Of a DNA stretch of 64,000 bases, positions 52,702 to 61,435 are shown piece by piece. The stretch is from contig NZ_GG657757.1 in NCBI RefSeq assembly GCF_000158955.1, forward strand, positions 8,589,263 through 8,653,262. Reading direction: 5' to 3'. Numbering within the stretch: the stretch's first letter is position 1; each line of letters starts with the position of its first letter. The notes beneath the pieces were generated by a model that worked only from the letters and a program-made list of their open reading frames with translations, did not search any database and was not told the origin of the DNA. The translations under genes and the position numbers were made by a program. This DNA is from Streptomyces viridochromogenes DSM 40736. GTDB lineage: Bacteria > Actinomycetota > Actinomycetes > Streptomycetales > Streptomycetaceae.

Positions 52702-52770
52702 AGAACAAGCTAAGTTCGGGGCCCGGCTTAAGGGGATCGCAGCGTCCAAGACGCAGCGATACCACCGTGA

Positions 52771-52820
52771 CGCGGTGGCCGGCTGCAGTTCCTCCAGTAC
52801 TTCGGCGACCTTCAGCGCGA
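52771..52820. repeat. Dispersed repeat, second-half copy
   Basis: Matches 15631-15680 at roughly 43 of 50 bases. It sits 70 bases after the intact transposase gene. On the minus strand it reads VAEVLEELQPATAS. Confidence 0.45.
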
Positions 52821-52934
52821 AGCTTTCGCCTGCGTCCTGCAACTGACAGACGTAGCAAGTTCATGGCCAATATCCCCACCGCCGTCACTGTCGGCTACCT
52901 GCACGAACCAAGCTTGTCCGCGCTCGGAGCGCGC

Positions 52935-53177
52935 TCACTGGCGTCGGCACCAGGTGCGCCACAGGGCGAGCCGGTGCTCGGATTCCTGCGGGATCAGCTC
53001 CGTCAGTACCAGGGCCACGGCGGGCGGGGTCAGCGTGGCGAAGCCCAGCGCTACCACGGCCCACCAGGGAGCATCCGTGAGTGCCGCGGTCAGCGTGCCC
53101 GCCCCGCCACCACCGATCACGGTTAGGGAGCGGGCCAGTCCGGCGGGGCCGCCGGACGGATGAGGCTCAGTGGTCAC
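52935..53177 (-). CDS. Small membrane protein, 80 aa
   Basis: GTG at 53177 lies inside the 3-prime end of the upstream sigma-like gene (11-base overlap). Two hydrophobic helices, RSLTVIGGGGAGTLTAALT and WWAVVALGFATLTPPAVALV, then a polar end (ESEHRLALWRTWCRRQ). It could be a membrane partner such as a small anti-sigma or anchor for the overlapping regulator, but no motif proves this. Confidence 0.55.
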   Translation of the reverse strand: MTTEPHPSGGPAGLARSLTVIGGGGAGTLTAALTDAPWWAVVALGFATLTPPAVALVLTELIPQESEHRLALWRTWCRRQ

Positions 53178-53997
53178 CGGCGGCCATCCTCTTGTTCTGC
53201 AGGGCGTGAGCGCGCATCTCACTCGGCAGGCGAAGGCCGCCGCGGCGGCGCCAACCGCGGGCCTTGCGGCGGAAGCGATACAGAACGCTCTCCACGGCCG
53301 GGACGGTCATGTGGAGCAGATCAGCTATCTCGCCGGCGCTGTGACCGTCGAGGGTCAGCGTGACGACTGCGCGTTCGCGCGCTGGCGCGGACTCCAGCAG
53401 CGTCAGCACGCCGTCGCACAGCGCGGCGACCTCCCCGTCGGGAGCCGAGCCGGTCTCGTATCCGAGGCGGTGGCGGACGTAGTGCGGCGAGAGCCGGTTG
53501 GCGGTGCGGGCGAAGCGGTCCGCGCGCTCGGCTCGCCACCGCCGCATCTCGCGGGGGAAGACGAGTAGGCACTGGCCGAAGAAGTACGTTTCCAGGGAGG
53601 CTGGCTGGCCGTCACGCCCCCGGTTCTCCTCCGGCCGCCATCTCCGTTCGCCTAGGGCGCGGCGTGTGAAGGTTTGTAGCGCGGCCGCGATGGTGCGCAC
53701 CGCGAGTTCGTCACGGTCCGCCTGGCTGCTGCGGAGCGTCTGGAGCTCCTCGGGGGACATTGCCAGGGGTGTGGCGGAGTCGCTGGCCAGAGCGGCGATC
53801 TCGCCGCTGCCCATCTTCGCCATCAGTGGCACGTACGCGTACCGGAACAGCTCGTCGGCGAGGAGCTCGTATCTGGCCCCTGTGAAGTTCTTGGCGCGCA
53901 GAGCCTCGACCCGCTCGACCTGGTTGCGGATCTCGGGCGGGAGCACGTTCAGTAGCTCGGTGTTGCGGGGGCGAGGCCCGGCAGGCTTCTTCGGCAT
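53167..53997 (-). CDS. Sigma-70-like regulator
   Basis: 276 aa from ATG at 53997, preceded by GGAGAGAGCT. The C-terminal part is a clear region 4 helix-turn-helix: AVVTLTLDGHSAGEIADLLH then MTVPAVESVLYRFRRKARGW. The middle part (ASLETYFFGQCLLVFPREMR) resembles region 2 of divergent ECF sigma factors from actinobacteria. The N-terminal 100 residues are helical (ARYELLADELFRYAYVPLMA). It is a probable RNA polymerase sigma factor of a lineage-specific type. The overlapping small membrane protein downstream may control it. Confidence 0.75.
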   Translation of the reverse strand: MPKKPAGPRPRNTELLNVLPPEIRNQVERVEALRAKNFTGARYELLADELFRYAYVPLMAKMGSGEIAALASDSATPLAMSPEELQTLRSSQADRDELAVRTIAAALQTFTRRALGERRWRPEENRGRDGQPASLETYFFGQCLLVFPREMRRWRAERADRFARTANRLSPHYVRHRLGYETGSAPDGEVAALCDGVLTLLESAPARERAVVTLTLDGHSAGEIADLLHMTVPAVESVLYRFRRKARGWRRRGGLRLPSEMRAHALQNKRMAAGDH

Positions 53998-54282
53998 AGC
54001 TCTCTCCGATGTACTGCTCACCAGCCTTCGGCGACGCTGGTTGTATCGCGGTCACCTGCCATATGCACAGGTCGTCTGAGATTCCAGCGCTCGCACGAAA
54101 GTTCTTTGAAAGTCGGCTGTGCAATTCCGCCGTGATGGGCGGCTGGCAGCGCCGCTCGAGGCGAGCTGACGCTGCCGCGCGCGAGGGCCACGGAGCCATG
54201 GGCTGTCCGGATGGGGCACAGCACTGGTGGCGAGGGCTGTTCAGCCGCGGTGGTGCGCGGACGTTCCGTATGCCGGGAGGAA

Positions 54283-55149
54283 TCAGAGGGCGGTACGTCT
54301 GCGGATCGTTCGCTGCTGGCCTGGTGCCGACTGCCGCGCCGCCTGGGCGCGGGCAGTGTGCCGGGCGCCGAGCCGCTTGAGCTTGCGGTACACGTGCCTA
54401 CCGAAGGCGAGCGGGTCGGAGGCTCCGGCCAGGAATGCCGCCTCGGCCCAGGAGCTGACCGAGGAGTGGGCCCACATCAAGGCGACCCGCTTTTCCTCCG
54501 GCCGCAGTTGGGCCAGAACCCTGACGATGCGCGGATCGTCAGGACACGCCCCAAGAGCCAGGTCCTGGACGTTCGGATATCCCCTGACCAGGTCGTACAG
54601 GGTCAGGTCGGCGCCCAGCGGGGTGTCCAGCAGCAACATGCGTGAACCGCTCGACCGCGGTCCCCGCTGCCACAGTGGCACCAGTTGTTTGTGGATGGTC
54701 CTGGCCTCAGCCCGCAGCGCCTGGATGGCGTCGAGCGTGATGCGGCCGTTGTTCTCCAGCGGTGCCGTCCAGTCGCTCATGAGCGCGGTCGAAACCGCCT
54801 CGTGCCACCGTTTGCCGGTTCGCAGGCACAGGACTCGGGAGGCGAACCAGTCGATGTGGTGGGGTGTGCTCAGGCGGCCGGCGGCGGCACCGCGCGCCTG
54901 AAGCGCCCACATCACATCGTTGGGGCCCCAGTTGGCGTAGCCGCCACGCCGGAGGAAGTGCGTGGCGGACATCAGGGCGACGCTGCCGTCGGCGTGCACC
55001 ACTGGCCCGTACGCGTTGTTCGTCGGTGGGGGTTGTACCGGATAGCGGACGGCGTACGTGTACAGAGTTGCGAACAGCGGGTCGACACCCTGGGAGTTCA
55101 TCGCAAGGGGGAAAGGAAGGGTGTCCCTGGCGGGTGATGCGGCGGTCAC
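54283..55149 (-). CDS. Hypothetical protein with sigma-region-4-like end, 288 aa
   Basis: GTG at 55149. N-terminal and middle parts have no recognisable fold (GPVVHADGSVALMSATHFLR; WGPNDVMWALQARG; WHEAVSTALMSDWTAPLE). The C-terminal 80 residues, LRPEEKRVALMWAHSSVSSW then ADPLAFGRHVYRKLKRL-type sequence, follow the pattern of region 4 or conjugation-linked HTH proteins. It is followed on the same strand, after 285 bases, by the sigma-like gene. A regulatory role is likely but unproven. Confidence 0.6.
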   Translation of the reverse strand: MTAASPARDTLPFPLAMNSQGVDPLFATLYTYAVRYPVQPPPTNNAYGPVVHADGSVALMSATHFLRRGGYANWGPNDVMWALQARGAAAGRLSTPHHIDWFASRVLCLRTGKRWHEAVSTALMSDWTAPLENNGRITLDAIQALRAEARTIHKQLVPLWQRGPRSSGSRMLLLDTPLGADLTLYDLVRGYPNVQDLALGACPDDPRIVRVLAQLRPEEKRVALMWAHSSVSSWAEAAFLAGASDPLAFGRHVYRKLKRLGARHTARAQAARQSAPGQQRTIRRRTAL

Positions 55150-55801
55150 GGGTGGGCTCCTCGGTCGTAGCGAACAGCTTCACCTCTAGGCCTGGGGAAG
55201 GGGTATTCCGTCAATAAAACTGGGCCGGGCCTCCTGTGGTTCTCGTCACACCGCCTCCGTGCACCCCTGAATCGGCTCGGTTGGCCCATTGGATCTAACG
55301 GCTTCAGCCCCCTCTCCATCAGTGCGTGCGGTCAGTGTTGTCCGTGCTCTGTCGGCGTTCTGGAGCAAGATCGACGGCTGGCGTCTGTGTTCGTGGGACG
55401 TTCTTCCGGGCCGCCGCGGCTGGCTTTCCCGCGGCGAGGAATCCACCCGTCCCGCCATGGTGCGCGCCGGGCAGTACGTCAACGCTGTCGTATTGGCCGC
55501 ACCGGTGGGGCCGGTGGCGTCCGCTGACAGCGAGCCGGACCCGTAGCGGCGGGTGCTGCTCGGCCCGTGCTGTGATGAGCGGCTGGGCAGGGCGGTGAGG
55601 CCCTGCGGAGGCGCATTCTGGTGCAGCGGGAGCCGCGAAAGCGCGGCGATGGCCCATAAATCCCTGTTGACGGCGTGACCCCGCTATCGGGTGCTACTAG
55701 AGGCTACGAAATGACATTGGTTGTCCTGGCGCTGACAGGTGATGCTTGGCCCACTGCTGGGACGTAACCCCAGCCGAGACACAGGACAGGCAGGGGGAGA
55801 T
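55150..55801. other. Gene-poor interval
   Basis: About 650 bases. A plus-strand frame at 55289-55546 has partial codon bias (FWSKIDGWRLCSWDVLPGRR then ESTRPAMVRAGQYV), suggesting a decayed small gene. The GGGGGAGAT before 55802 is the ribosome-binding site of the next gene. Nothing else is supported. Confidence 0.3.
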
Positions 55802-56617
55802 ATGGGGATGGGGCAGCCGAGCGAAGAAGTCATAGCCCGGTACCGTGCCAATCTTGAGCAGTTCGTGCTCCGCGCTCGTCGGATCGAAGGCCACTCACTC
55901 GCGGCTGATTGGGACGCGCTGGTCTCCCTGGCCAGCGCCCCCCTCAAGCTGCGCATCTCGGAGGGCGGCGAAGCCCGCATGCGCCAAGAGTTCCCCCCTG
56001 AGGAAGTAGTCGAGTCGGCAGCCGCCAGAGTCCGGCCCCTGCTGCTGGAGACCGATGCCTGCGGTTACCTGAAGTCCCTGAAAGCGGTCACGTACTTCTG
56101 CAGATCCGTGCCCAGCGACGTGGCGTGGGCGAAGGCGGCGAAGGCCGAGTGGAAGACCAGAACACACGAAGGGGTGCTCGGGTACCGCCTCATGGTCGGC
56201 GACCTCGCCACCGGGGACACCGCCGACATGTCGGACCAGGAACTGGCGATGGCGTGGATCTACGGCGATGTGGTCCACCACGACGCTGAGCGGCTCCAGG
56301 AAGCCGATCCGTTCGGTCTCTCGGGACGCTTCCGCGCGGCAGTGCCCCTCGTGGCCTGGATGATGGTTGCCGCGATCGAGTTGCTCACCTTCCTGCGCTT
56401 CCTCCAGGAAAGGGGAGAGCTCGCCCTCCGAGCCGAGGTCTTCGAAACGGAGGTCATCTTGCGGTCGACGGAATGGGAGTACCCGGCACAGATACGCACC
56501 GCTCCCGTCGGCACGCCCCCGCCTGCCGATGCTCTGACCTCATACAGCGACGAATGGGCTCCGTGGCCCGGGACCGCACCGACCACGAAACCGAGCACGA
56601 CCCACCCCCGCTCATGA
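55802..56617 (+). CDS. Hypothetical protein, 271 aa
   Basis: ATG at 55802 with GGGGGAGAT upstream. All-helical: QPSEEVIARYRANLEQFVLR, EVVESAAARVRPLLLETDAC, GYLKSLKAVTYFCRSVPSDV, AMAWIYGDVVHHDAERLQEA. A hydrophobic helix VPLVAWMMVAAIELLTFLRF lies near residue 195. The HHDxxR motif could bind a metal. Similar helical proteins of this size are common in Streptomyces near mobile regions, without assigned function. The C-terminus is Pro/Thr-rich. Confidence 0.65.
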   Translation: MGMGQPSEEVIARYRANLEQFVLRARRIEGHSLAADWDALVSLASAPLKLRISEGGEARMRQEFPPEEVVESAAARVRPLLLETDACGYLKSLKAVTYFCRSVPSDVAWAKAAKAEWKTRTHEGVLGYRLMVGDLATGDTADMSDQELAMAWIYGDVVHHDAERLQEADPFGLSGRFRAAVPLVAWMMVAAIELLTFLRFLQERGELALRAEVFETEVILRSTEWEYPAQIRTAPVGTPPPADALTSYSDEWAPWPGTAPTTKPSTTHPRS

Positions 56618-56716
56618 GGAGGCGCTGAGCCGCTAGTCGTCGACACCCGCGTAGCACTGGTCACCGAGCCAGGGGCGGCAGCAGCCGGGCAGGGCGGTCC
56701 TGCCCGGCTGCGGTGG

Positions 56717-56920
56717 CTACTCCCAGAGCTTCGGTAGCGCGTGCCATAGGGCTCTGAGCCAGTCGGGCGGGTTGGTCAGGAACTTGTCCACCAGGCGAGC
56801 CGTGAAGGACCGAGCGGCGCCCTGGACTATCGCGGCGGTCAGTCCCGCACCAGCGGGCTGCTGCTGTGCGGGCGACGGGTCGGGCGGCTGGACGGGCGCG
56901 GGCACGTTGTCCCGGGTCAT
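56717..56920 (-). CDS. Small hypothetical protein, 67 aa
   Basis: ATG at 56920 with AAGGGAGC upstream. Pro/Gln-rich N-terminal half (PVQPPDPSPAQQQPAGAG), then an amphipathic helix AAIVQGAARSFTARLVDKFL and TNPPDWLRALWHALPKLWE. It may associate with membrane. Function unknown. Confidence 0.5.
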   Translation of the reverse strand: MTRDNVPAPVQPPDPSPAQQQPAGAGLTAAIVQGAARSFTARLVDKFLTNPPDWLRALWHALPKLWE

Positions 56921-57463
56921 GCTGCTGCTCCCTTGAGCAGAGGGATTGAGGACAGCGGACACCTGTCGTGGTGTCGTCCGCGTGGGGGTGGTGCACGCCT
57001 CGCGGTCGGCGGTCCTGCTGCGGCTCTCTGCCTGAGAGCGTCCCTGTGGGGCTTCGGCCCTGGCCCAGGGTGGCGTCTCCAGGCTAGCCGCGATCGGGCG
57101 TGCGTTCCCCCGGCCGTCTGTCGAGTAGTCATCAGGAGGACTCCTGAGGTGAGTTCTGGTGGGGCGAGCGGAACGGTGACGGGTCTCAGGTGCTTGCGTC
57201 TTGTCCTCTCGGCATCGGCTCCTTCACTCCCTGGTGCCTGAAGCCGACGAACGGACAGCAACGACCGGAGAGAAAGTTGCGGGGCATGCCAAAGGCCCGG
57301 ACGTCTGTCCGGGCCTCCGCATCTCTCTGGTCGGGCCTAAGGAGTGGAACGCCTGCCAGTAAGGGAGCCGGTGACCTCAGCGTCCGGTTGATGCCGCGGG
57401 GCTCTCCGAAAAAATCTTGATGCGGACAGGCAGCGCTTTGGGCCCCTCGTTCGACTCCATGAC
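56921..57463. other. Intergenic region
   Basis: About 540 bases. A minus-strand frame of about 71 codons ends in an ATGA overlap with the 67-aa gene but has poor codon bias (many A/T third positions), so I do not call it. No repeat or RNA gene is evident. Confidence 0.3.
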
Positions 57464-57723
57464 GTGAACACTCTTCTGGGGCGCTGGACAGGCGGGCTGT
57501 GGATGGTCCTATCGCAGCCCAGGGTCTGGTTGGGGATCTGTCTCGTTGCCGTCCATGTGGGCATGTCAGCTCTGGTGGCGGAATGGCAGCGGAGAGCAAC
57601 CCTGATCGCCCTGGTGCGCAACGCGCCCGCCGGGACGGTGGTGGTGCGGGAACGAGGACGAGGGGGCCTGCTATGCGGGTGCAGGTGGGAGAAGCCACAG
57701 AGCACGAAGGGGGACCGGTGTGA
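57464..57723 (+). pseudogene. Small membrane protein with a probable frameshift
   Basis: GTG at 57464 opens MNTLLGRWTGGLWMVLSQPR, then VWLGICLVAVHVGMSALVA (one helix), then LIALVRNAPAGTVVVRERG. If this frame continued it would overlap the sigma gene by nearly 200 bases. A one-base slip near 57655 instead gives AMRVQVGEATEHEGGPV and a stop at 57723, overlapping the sigma-gene start in the usual way. The slip or an assembly error near the G-rich run is likely. Confidence 0.4.
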
Positions 57724-58310
57724 GTCAAGGAGGGATGCGACTCCCCCCGGAGACGAGGCGGCAGATCGCAGCGTTGTGGGAGCTGGAAGCCGAGTGGCTG
57801 GTGCGCTACGCCATGGTCCGGACCGGAGAGGACCAGTCCGCAGCCGAGGACCTCGTGCAGACGGCGTTCCTCGCGGCCGCGGTCCAGTGGAACTCACTCG
57901 TCGACCGCACCGATGACGAGCGCCGCAACTGGCTGCGCAGCGTCGTTCACCACAAGTGGGTCGACGGCATCCGCCGGTCCCGCAAACTGGAGCGACTCGA
58001 CACGGAGGAGCGAGAAAAGTACGCCGGTCGGGGACCCGATCTCGTGGATGTGGTCTTTGCACGTGCTGACCTCGAACGCTGCTTGGAGGTGATCCGCAGC
58101 CTTCCAGAACGACGTCGGCAGATCGCCGTGTTGTTCTTCATCGAGCAGTACTCCGCGGCCCGGATCGCCTACCTACTGGACCTGCAGCCATCCGGAGTCC
58201 GCAAGCACATATCCAAGGCTCGTGCCCTGCTGCGTGAGGCTGTTAAGCCCGTGGGCACCGGAGAAGCCGAGGCACTCCCGCCACGCGAACAAAAGGAGGA
58301 GCAGGCATGA
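57720..58310 (+). CDS. RNA polymerase sigma factor, ECF family
   Basis: 196 aa from GTG at 57720. Region 2: WELEAEWLVRYAMVRTGEDQ, SAAEDLVQTAFLAAAVQWNS, RRNWLRSVVHHKWVDGIRRS. Region 4: LERCLEVIRSLPERRRQIAV, LFFIEQYSAARIAYLLDLQP, SGVRKHISKARALLREAV. It directs polymerase to an unknown regulon. No anti-sigma gene with a recognisable zinc motif follows; instead the stop overlaps, by ATGA, a BldC-like DNA-binding gene, implying joint synthesis and possibly joint control. Confidence 0.92.
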   Translation: MSQGGMRLPPETRRQIAALWELEAEWLVRYAMVRTGEDQSAAEDLVQTAFLAAAVQWNSLVDRTDDERRNWLRSVVHHKWVDGIRRSRKLERLDTEEREKYAGRGPDLVDVVFARADLERCLEVIRSLPERRRQIAVLFFIEQYSAARIAYLLDLQPSGVRKHISKARALLREAVKPVGTGEAEALPPREQKEEQA

Positions 58311-58738
58311 CGGACAACGAGCGGAGCCGCTCCATCGACACCGACACCCTGTTCGGTCACCTGATGGACCAGACGGCGGGAGTCGTAGAAGTCGACCGGG
58401 AGAGCCTGGCACGGCGCAAGGAGCAGCTTCTCCACATGCTGGGCGAGCCCGCCGATGACACTCCTGCCCCATGGGAGGACACCCCGGCGCCCCCGCCACC
58501 GAGCAGGCCGGCCAGGCAGCGCCCCCTGACCGAGGTTGCGTTCCTGACCGTCGCGGAAGTCGCTTCCGTCATGCGCGTCTCCAAGATGACGGTTTACCGG
58601 CTGGTCCACAGCGGCCACCTTCCTGCCATCCGTGTCGGCCGAGCTTTCCGGGTCCCGGAGGAAGCGGTCCACGAGTACCTGCGCGAGAGCTACCTGGGCG
58701 TGGAAGTCGGCGGCGAACGACCGAGCGACGGTGCGTAG
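58307..58738 (+). CDS. BldC-like helix-turn-helix (excisionase family) protein
   Basis: 143 aa; the ATG overlaps the sigma stop. N-terminal helical segment (TDTLFGHLMDQTAGVVEVDR, RRKEQLLHMLGEP), a Pro-rich linker, then a MerR/BldC-type HTH_17 domain at about residues 80-128: AFLTVAEVASVMRVSKMTVY, RLVHSGHLPAIRVGRAFRVP. It ends with VHEYLRESYLGVE, typical of the Streptomyces group of stand-alone DNA-binding proteins related to BldC. It binds DNA; targets unknown. A strong terminator follows. Confidence 0.9.
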   Translation: MTDNERSRSIDTDTLFGHLMDQTAGVVEVDRESLARRKEQLLHMLGEPADDTPAPWEDTPAPPPPSRPARQRPLTEVAFLTVAEVASVMRVSKMTVYRLVHSGHLPAIRVGRAFRVPEEAVHEYLRESYLGVEVGGERPSDGA

Positions 58739-58768
58739 ACCCAGCCCCATGCCCCGTCGGCAGACTGG

Positions 58769-58804
58769 GCGGGGCCTGGCAGACACTTTTCTGCCAGGCC
58801 CCGC
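58769..58804 (+). terminator. Intrinsic terminator
   Basis: Perfect 14-bp stem GCGGGGCCTGGCAG with CTGCCAGGCCCCGC and an 8-base loop containing TTTT, 30 bases after the BldC-like gene. It closes the sigma/BldC-like operon. Confidence 0.85.
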
Positions 58805-58971
58805 GCTGTTCTCGGGACGCGGCACCTCCTGCGCACAGCACCGTCCCGTGCCGTTCTCGCCCGGGTCAGCCCACCACCGTGCGGTGACTCGCCGGCTCCC
58901 CGAGAAGTCCACTGCCGCCGGGTCGGTTGACCTGCCACCATCAGGCAGGAGCTCATTCAGGCAAGGGAACG

Positions 58972-59804
58972 ATGGCCAACTTCCGATTCGGATCGAACGA
59001 CTACACCGTCAACATCCGGGCGCAGCAGCACGTCAACTTCTTCCAAGGCTGGGACGTACACCGTCTCGCCCTGACCTTTGAGGTGACTGCCCACGGCAAC
59101 TTCACCGTGGACGCGCCGTTCCTTGTCTCCGGCGCCCTCTGGACGCACGAGACACCAGGCCCGCGAGCTGGATCGGCGTCCTTCACACACCGCGGCCGGT
59201 CGGGCTGAAGTCCTTCGCCACGAACCTCACGCTCGAGACGAGCGTGACCGACCAGCAGCTGCGCGGACTGGAAAAGACGCGGGCGGGCAACGACCTGGCC
59301 CTGCGCGCCGAACTCGCCCTGACCGCATTGGCAGAGACGAAGCACTGGCGCGTCGCCGACGACCAGGAAATCATCCGCGTCCCGCACGCGACGTGGAGCA
59401 ACGCCCTCACCCAGCTCGATAACGGCGCCTTCGTCGACGTCCTCATCCCGGTCACCACTGTGGAGGCCCGGGCCACCGGCGCGCGACGGATCCGCGAGGC
59501 GAAGACCGCGATCCGCGACGGACGGTACGAGCACGCCGTTGCCCTCGCCCGAGCGGCCCTCGACCCCGTACGCGAGGCCTGCAACACCCGGAGGGTCCAC
59601 GACCAGGCGGTGCAGAAGAAGGCCGGGGAGCGGGACCAGGAGGAGCGCTGGGCGATGCTCACCCAGAGCGCCTACGCGCTGTTCAGCGGTGCACCGCACG
59701 ACGACTCGGGTACCACCGAGAACTTCACCTGGACCCGCGCCGACGCCGTCGCGGCCGTCGCCACCGCCGCCGGCCTGCTCGCCCGGCTGGAAGACCTGCC
59801 GTAG
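58972..59804 (+). pseudogene. Frameshifted hypothetical protein, about 277 aa
   Basis: ATG at 58972 reads MANFRFGSNDYTVNIRAQQH, VNFFQGWDVHRLALTFEVTA. The frame turns bad near 59158 and stops at 59206. One frame over, ASWIGVLHTPRPVGLKSFA is clean coding and runs to 59804 through ATGARRIREAKTAIRDGRYE, HAVALARAALDPVREACNTR. The total span of 833 bases is not a multiple of three. A one-base loss near 59160 explains it. The C-terminal part is helical with a hydrophobic end; no family recognised. Confidence 0.6.
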
Positions 59805-59942
59805 TGCCTCAGGACGCACGAGGCTCCAGCCCGGCTCCGCTTGGCTGGTCCATTGCCACCATTCCGGCGGCTCCCCCCCAGACGGCCGATACCGACGGCA
59901 CCCGCTACCCCCACTCCTGCCTGACCGGCGCGTTGGAGGCCG

Positions 59943-61091
59943 ATGATGACCCGAAGCCTGTTTGACCTCGCCCGGAAGATGACGCCGGAAAAGGTCAGCC
60001 GCGAGTTCCGCGACTTCAGCGGGGCCCACGCATACACTGCCGCGCGCCGCCTCATGGACGAGACGTTTGCCGACTTTCCCGACGTCGACCACAGCTTCGT
60101 CCGCGAGTTCCAGACCGCAGGTTTCTCCGCTCGCGTCTTCGAGCTTGCCCTCTTCGCCGCCCTGCGCGAACAGGGCAAGGAACTGGACCGCACCAGCCCC
60201 GCGCCGGACTTCCTGACGACCGGCGACACTCCTGTGGCCATCGAAGCGACGACCACCAACCCGCCCCAGGGTGAGACAGCCGACGACGAAGACATCGCCG
60301 CTGCAGTACGCCGGCTCATCCCCGACGACATGGAGGAAGCACAGGCGGAGTTCACCATGCAGATCGGCAAAGCCCTGCGCCGCAAGCTCGAACACCGCGA
60401 TGCGCAGGGCCATGCCTATTGGGAGAAGCCGCACGTCGACGGCGTCCCCTTCGTGATCGCCGTGCAGTCCTTCCACAACCCCAGCGCCCTGATCCACACC
60501 GTCAACTCCCTGGCGACCTACCTCTACGGGATCCGGGACATCGCCACCCGCGACAACCACGGCTCGCTTGTGCTGAACTCCCAAGTCGTCACAGAACACC
60601 GGCATAAGCACAAGACCATCCCGAGCGGCCTGTTCGCCCAGCCCGAAGCCGAGAACCTGGCCGCCGTGATCTTCACCAACAGCGCCACCGTGTCGAAGTT
60701 CTCCCGCATGGGAACCGAACGCGGCTACGGGCCGGAAGACGTGGCCATGGCCCGCGTCGGCCTTGCGTACGACCCTGACCCGAACGCGTCCGTGGCCGTG
60801 CCCTTCGGCTATGTCATCGGTGACTACGGGCCAGAAGACCACGAGACTTTCAGCGAGGGCTTCCACGTACTGCACAATCCGTGGACCCGCACACCCGTCG
60901 CAGCCGGTGCCCTGGATGGCTTCACCGAGCACCACCTTCAGCCAGATGGCAGGACGCTCACCACCATCCGCCATCCCGACTACTACCTCTCCCGGACTTG
61001 GATCTTGCAAGGCGAAGGCGGCGGAAACCCAGTGCAGACGGCCCGCCGCCGTGTCCAGCAGTACCTGGCCGGCCCGGAAGGCGCTCGATAA
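59943..61091 (+). CDS. Hypothetical protein, 382 aa, possible nuclease-like fold
   Basis: ATG at 59943 (or 59946). The N-terminal part is FADFPDVDHSFVREFQTAGF and FELALFAALREQG, followed by SPAPDFLTTGDTPVAIEATT. The order E...PDF...(V/A)IExT resembles the core of PD-(D/E)xK nucleases, but Thr replaces the usual Lys. Later blocks: VDGVPFVIAVQSFHNPSALI, NSLATYLYGIRD, NLAAVIFTNSATVSKFSRMG. The C-terminus is VRHPDYYLSRTWILQ-like. It is widespread in my memory as a hypothetical in Streptomyces. No neighbour clarifies its job. Confidence 0.7.
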   Translation: MMTRSLFDLARKMTPEKVSREFRDFSGAHAYTAARRLMDETFADFPDVDHSFVREFQTAGFSARVFELALFAALREQGKELDRTSPAPDFLTTGDTPVAIEATTTNPPQGETADDEDIAAAVRRLIPDDMEEAQAEFTMQIGKALRRKLEHRDAQGHAYWEKPHVDGVPFVIAVQSFHNPSALIHTVNSLATYLYGIRDIATRDNHGSLVLNSQVVTEHRHKHKTIPSGLFAQPEAENLAAVIFTNSATVSKFSRMGTERGYGPEDVAMARVGLAYDPDPNASVAVPFGYVIGDYGPEDHETFSEGFHVLHNPWTRTPVAAGALDGFTEHHLQPDGRTLTTIRHPDYYLSRTWILQGEGGGNPVQTARRRVQQYLAGPEGAR

Positions 61092-61156
61092 GAGCAAGCT
61101 GGCCAAGAGCCTGCCCCACCCCGCCTCGGCTTGCTACTCATGGGAGGCTGCTAGAC

Positions 61157-61381
61157 ATGCCCGACCTGCCCTCGCCCAAAGAAATCCAAGCCGCCCGCAC
61201 GCCCGCCGACGGTTGGAAGCCCGACCAGCTCGCCGCCTGAGGCGTCCCGTGGCCCCCGCCCAAGGGGTGGAAGGACGAGCTGACCGAGCGCTGGCAGGCC
61301 GCATGCCAGGACGGGGCACCACCGTCCCAGCCCCGCCCGGTACCGGCCGACTTCGCACAAGAGGCGCTCGACTTCGGCTGA
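61157..61381 (+). pseudogene. Small protein interrupted by an in-frame TGA
   Basis: ATG at 61157 with GGGAGG upstream. It reads MPDLPSPKEIQAARTPADGW, KPDQLAA, then TGA at 61238-61240, then in the same frame GVPWPPPKGWKDELTERWQA and a stop at 61381. Trp at the interrupted position would give AAWGVPWPPPKGW, so TGG to TGA is the simplest explanation. Codon bias is good on both sides. The intact product would be 74 aa. Confidence 0.5.
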
Positions 61382-61435
61382 CCCGACGACAGCGAGGCTG
61401 GACAGGATCACCCTGCCCGGCCCCGCTGTCCGCTG

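Noticed and set aside
51118..52760. Terminal inverted repeats of the intact transposase element
   Set aside because: I compared the flanks by eye and found no convincing inverted pair, so the element ends are left undefined.
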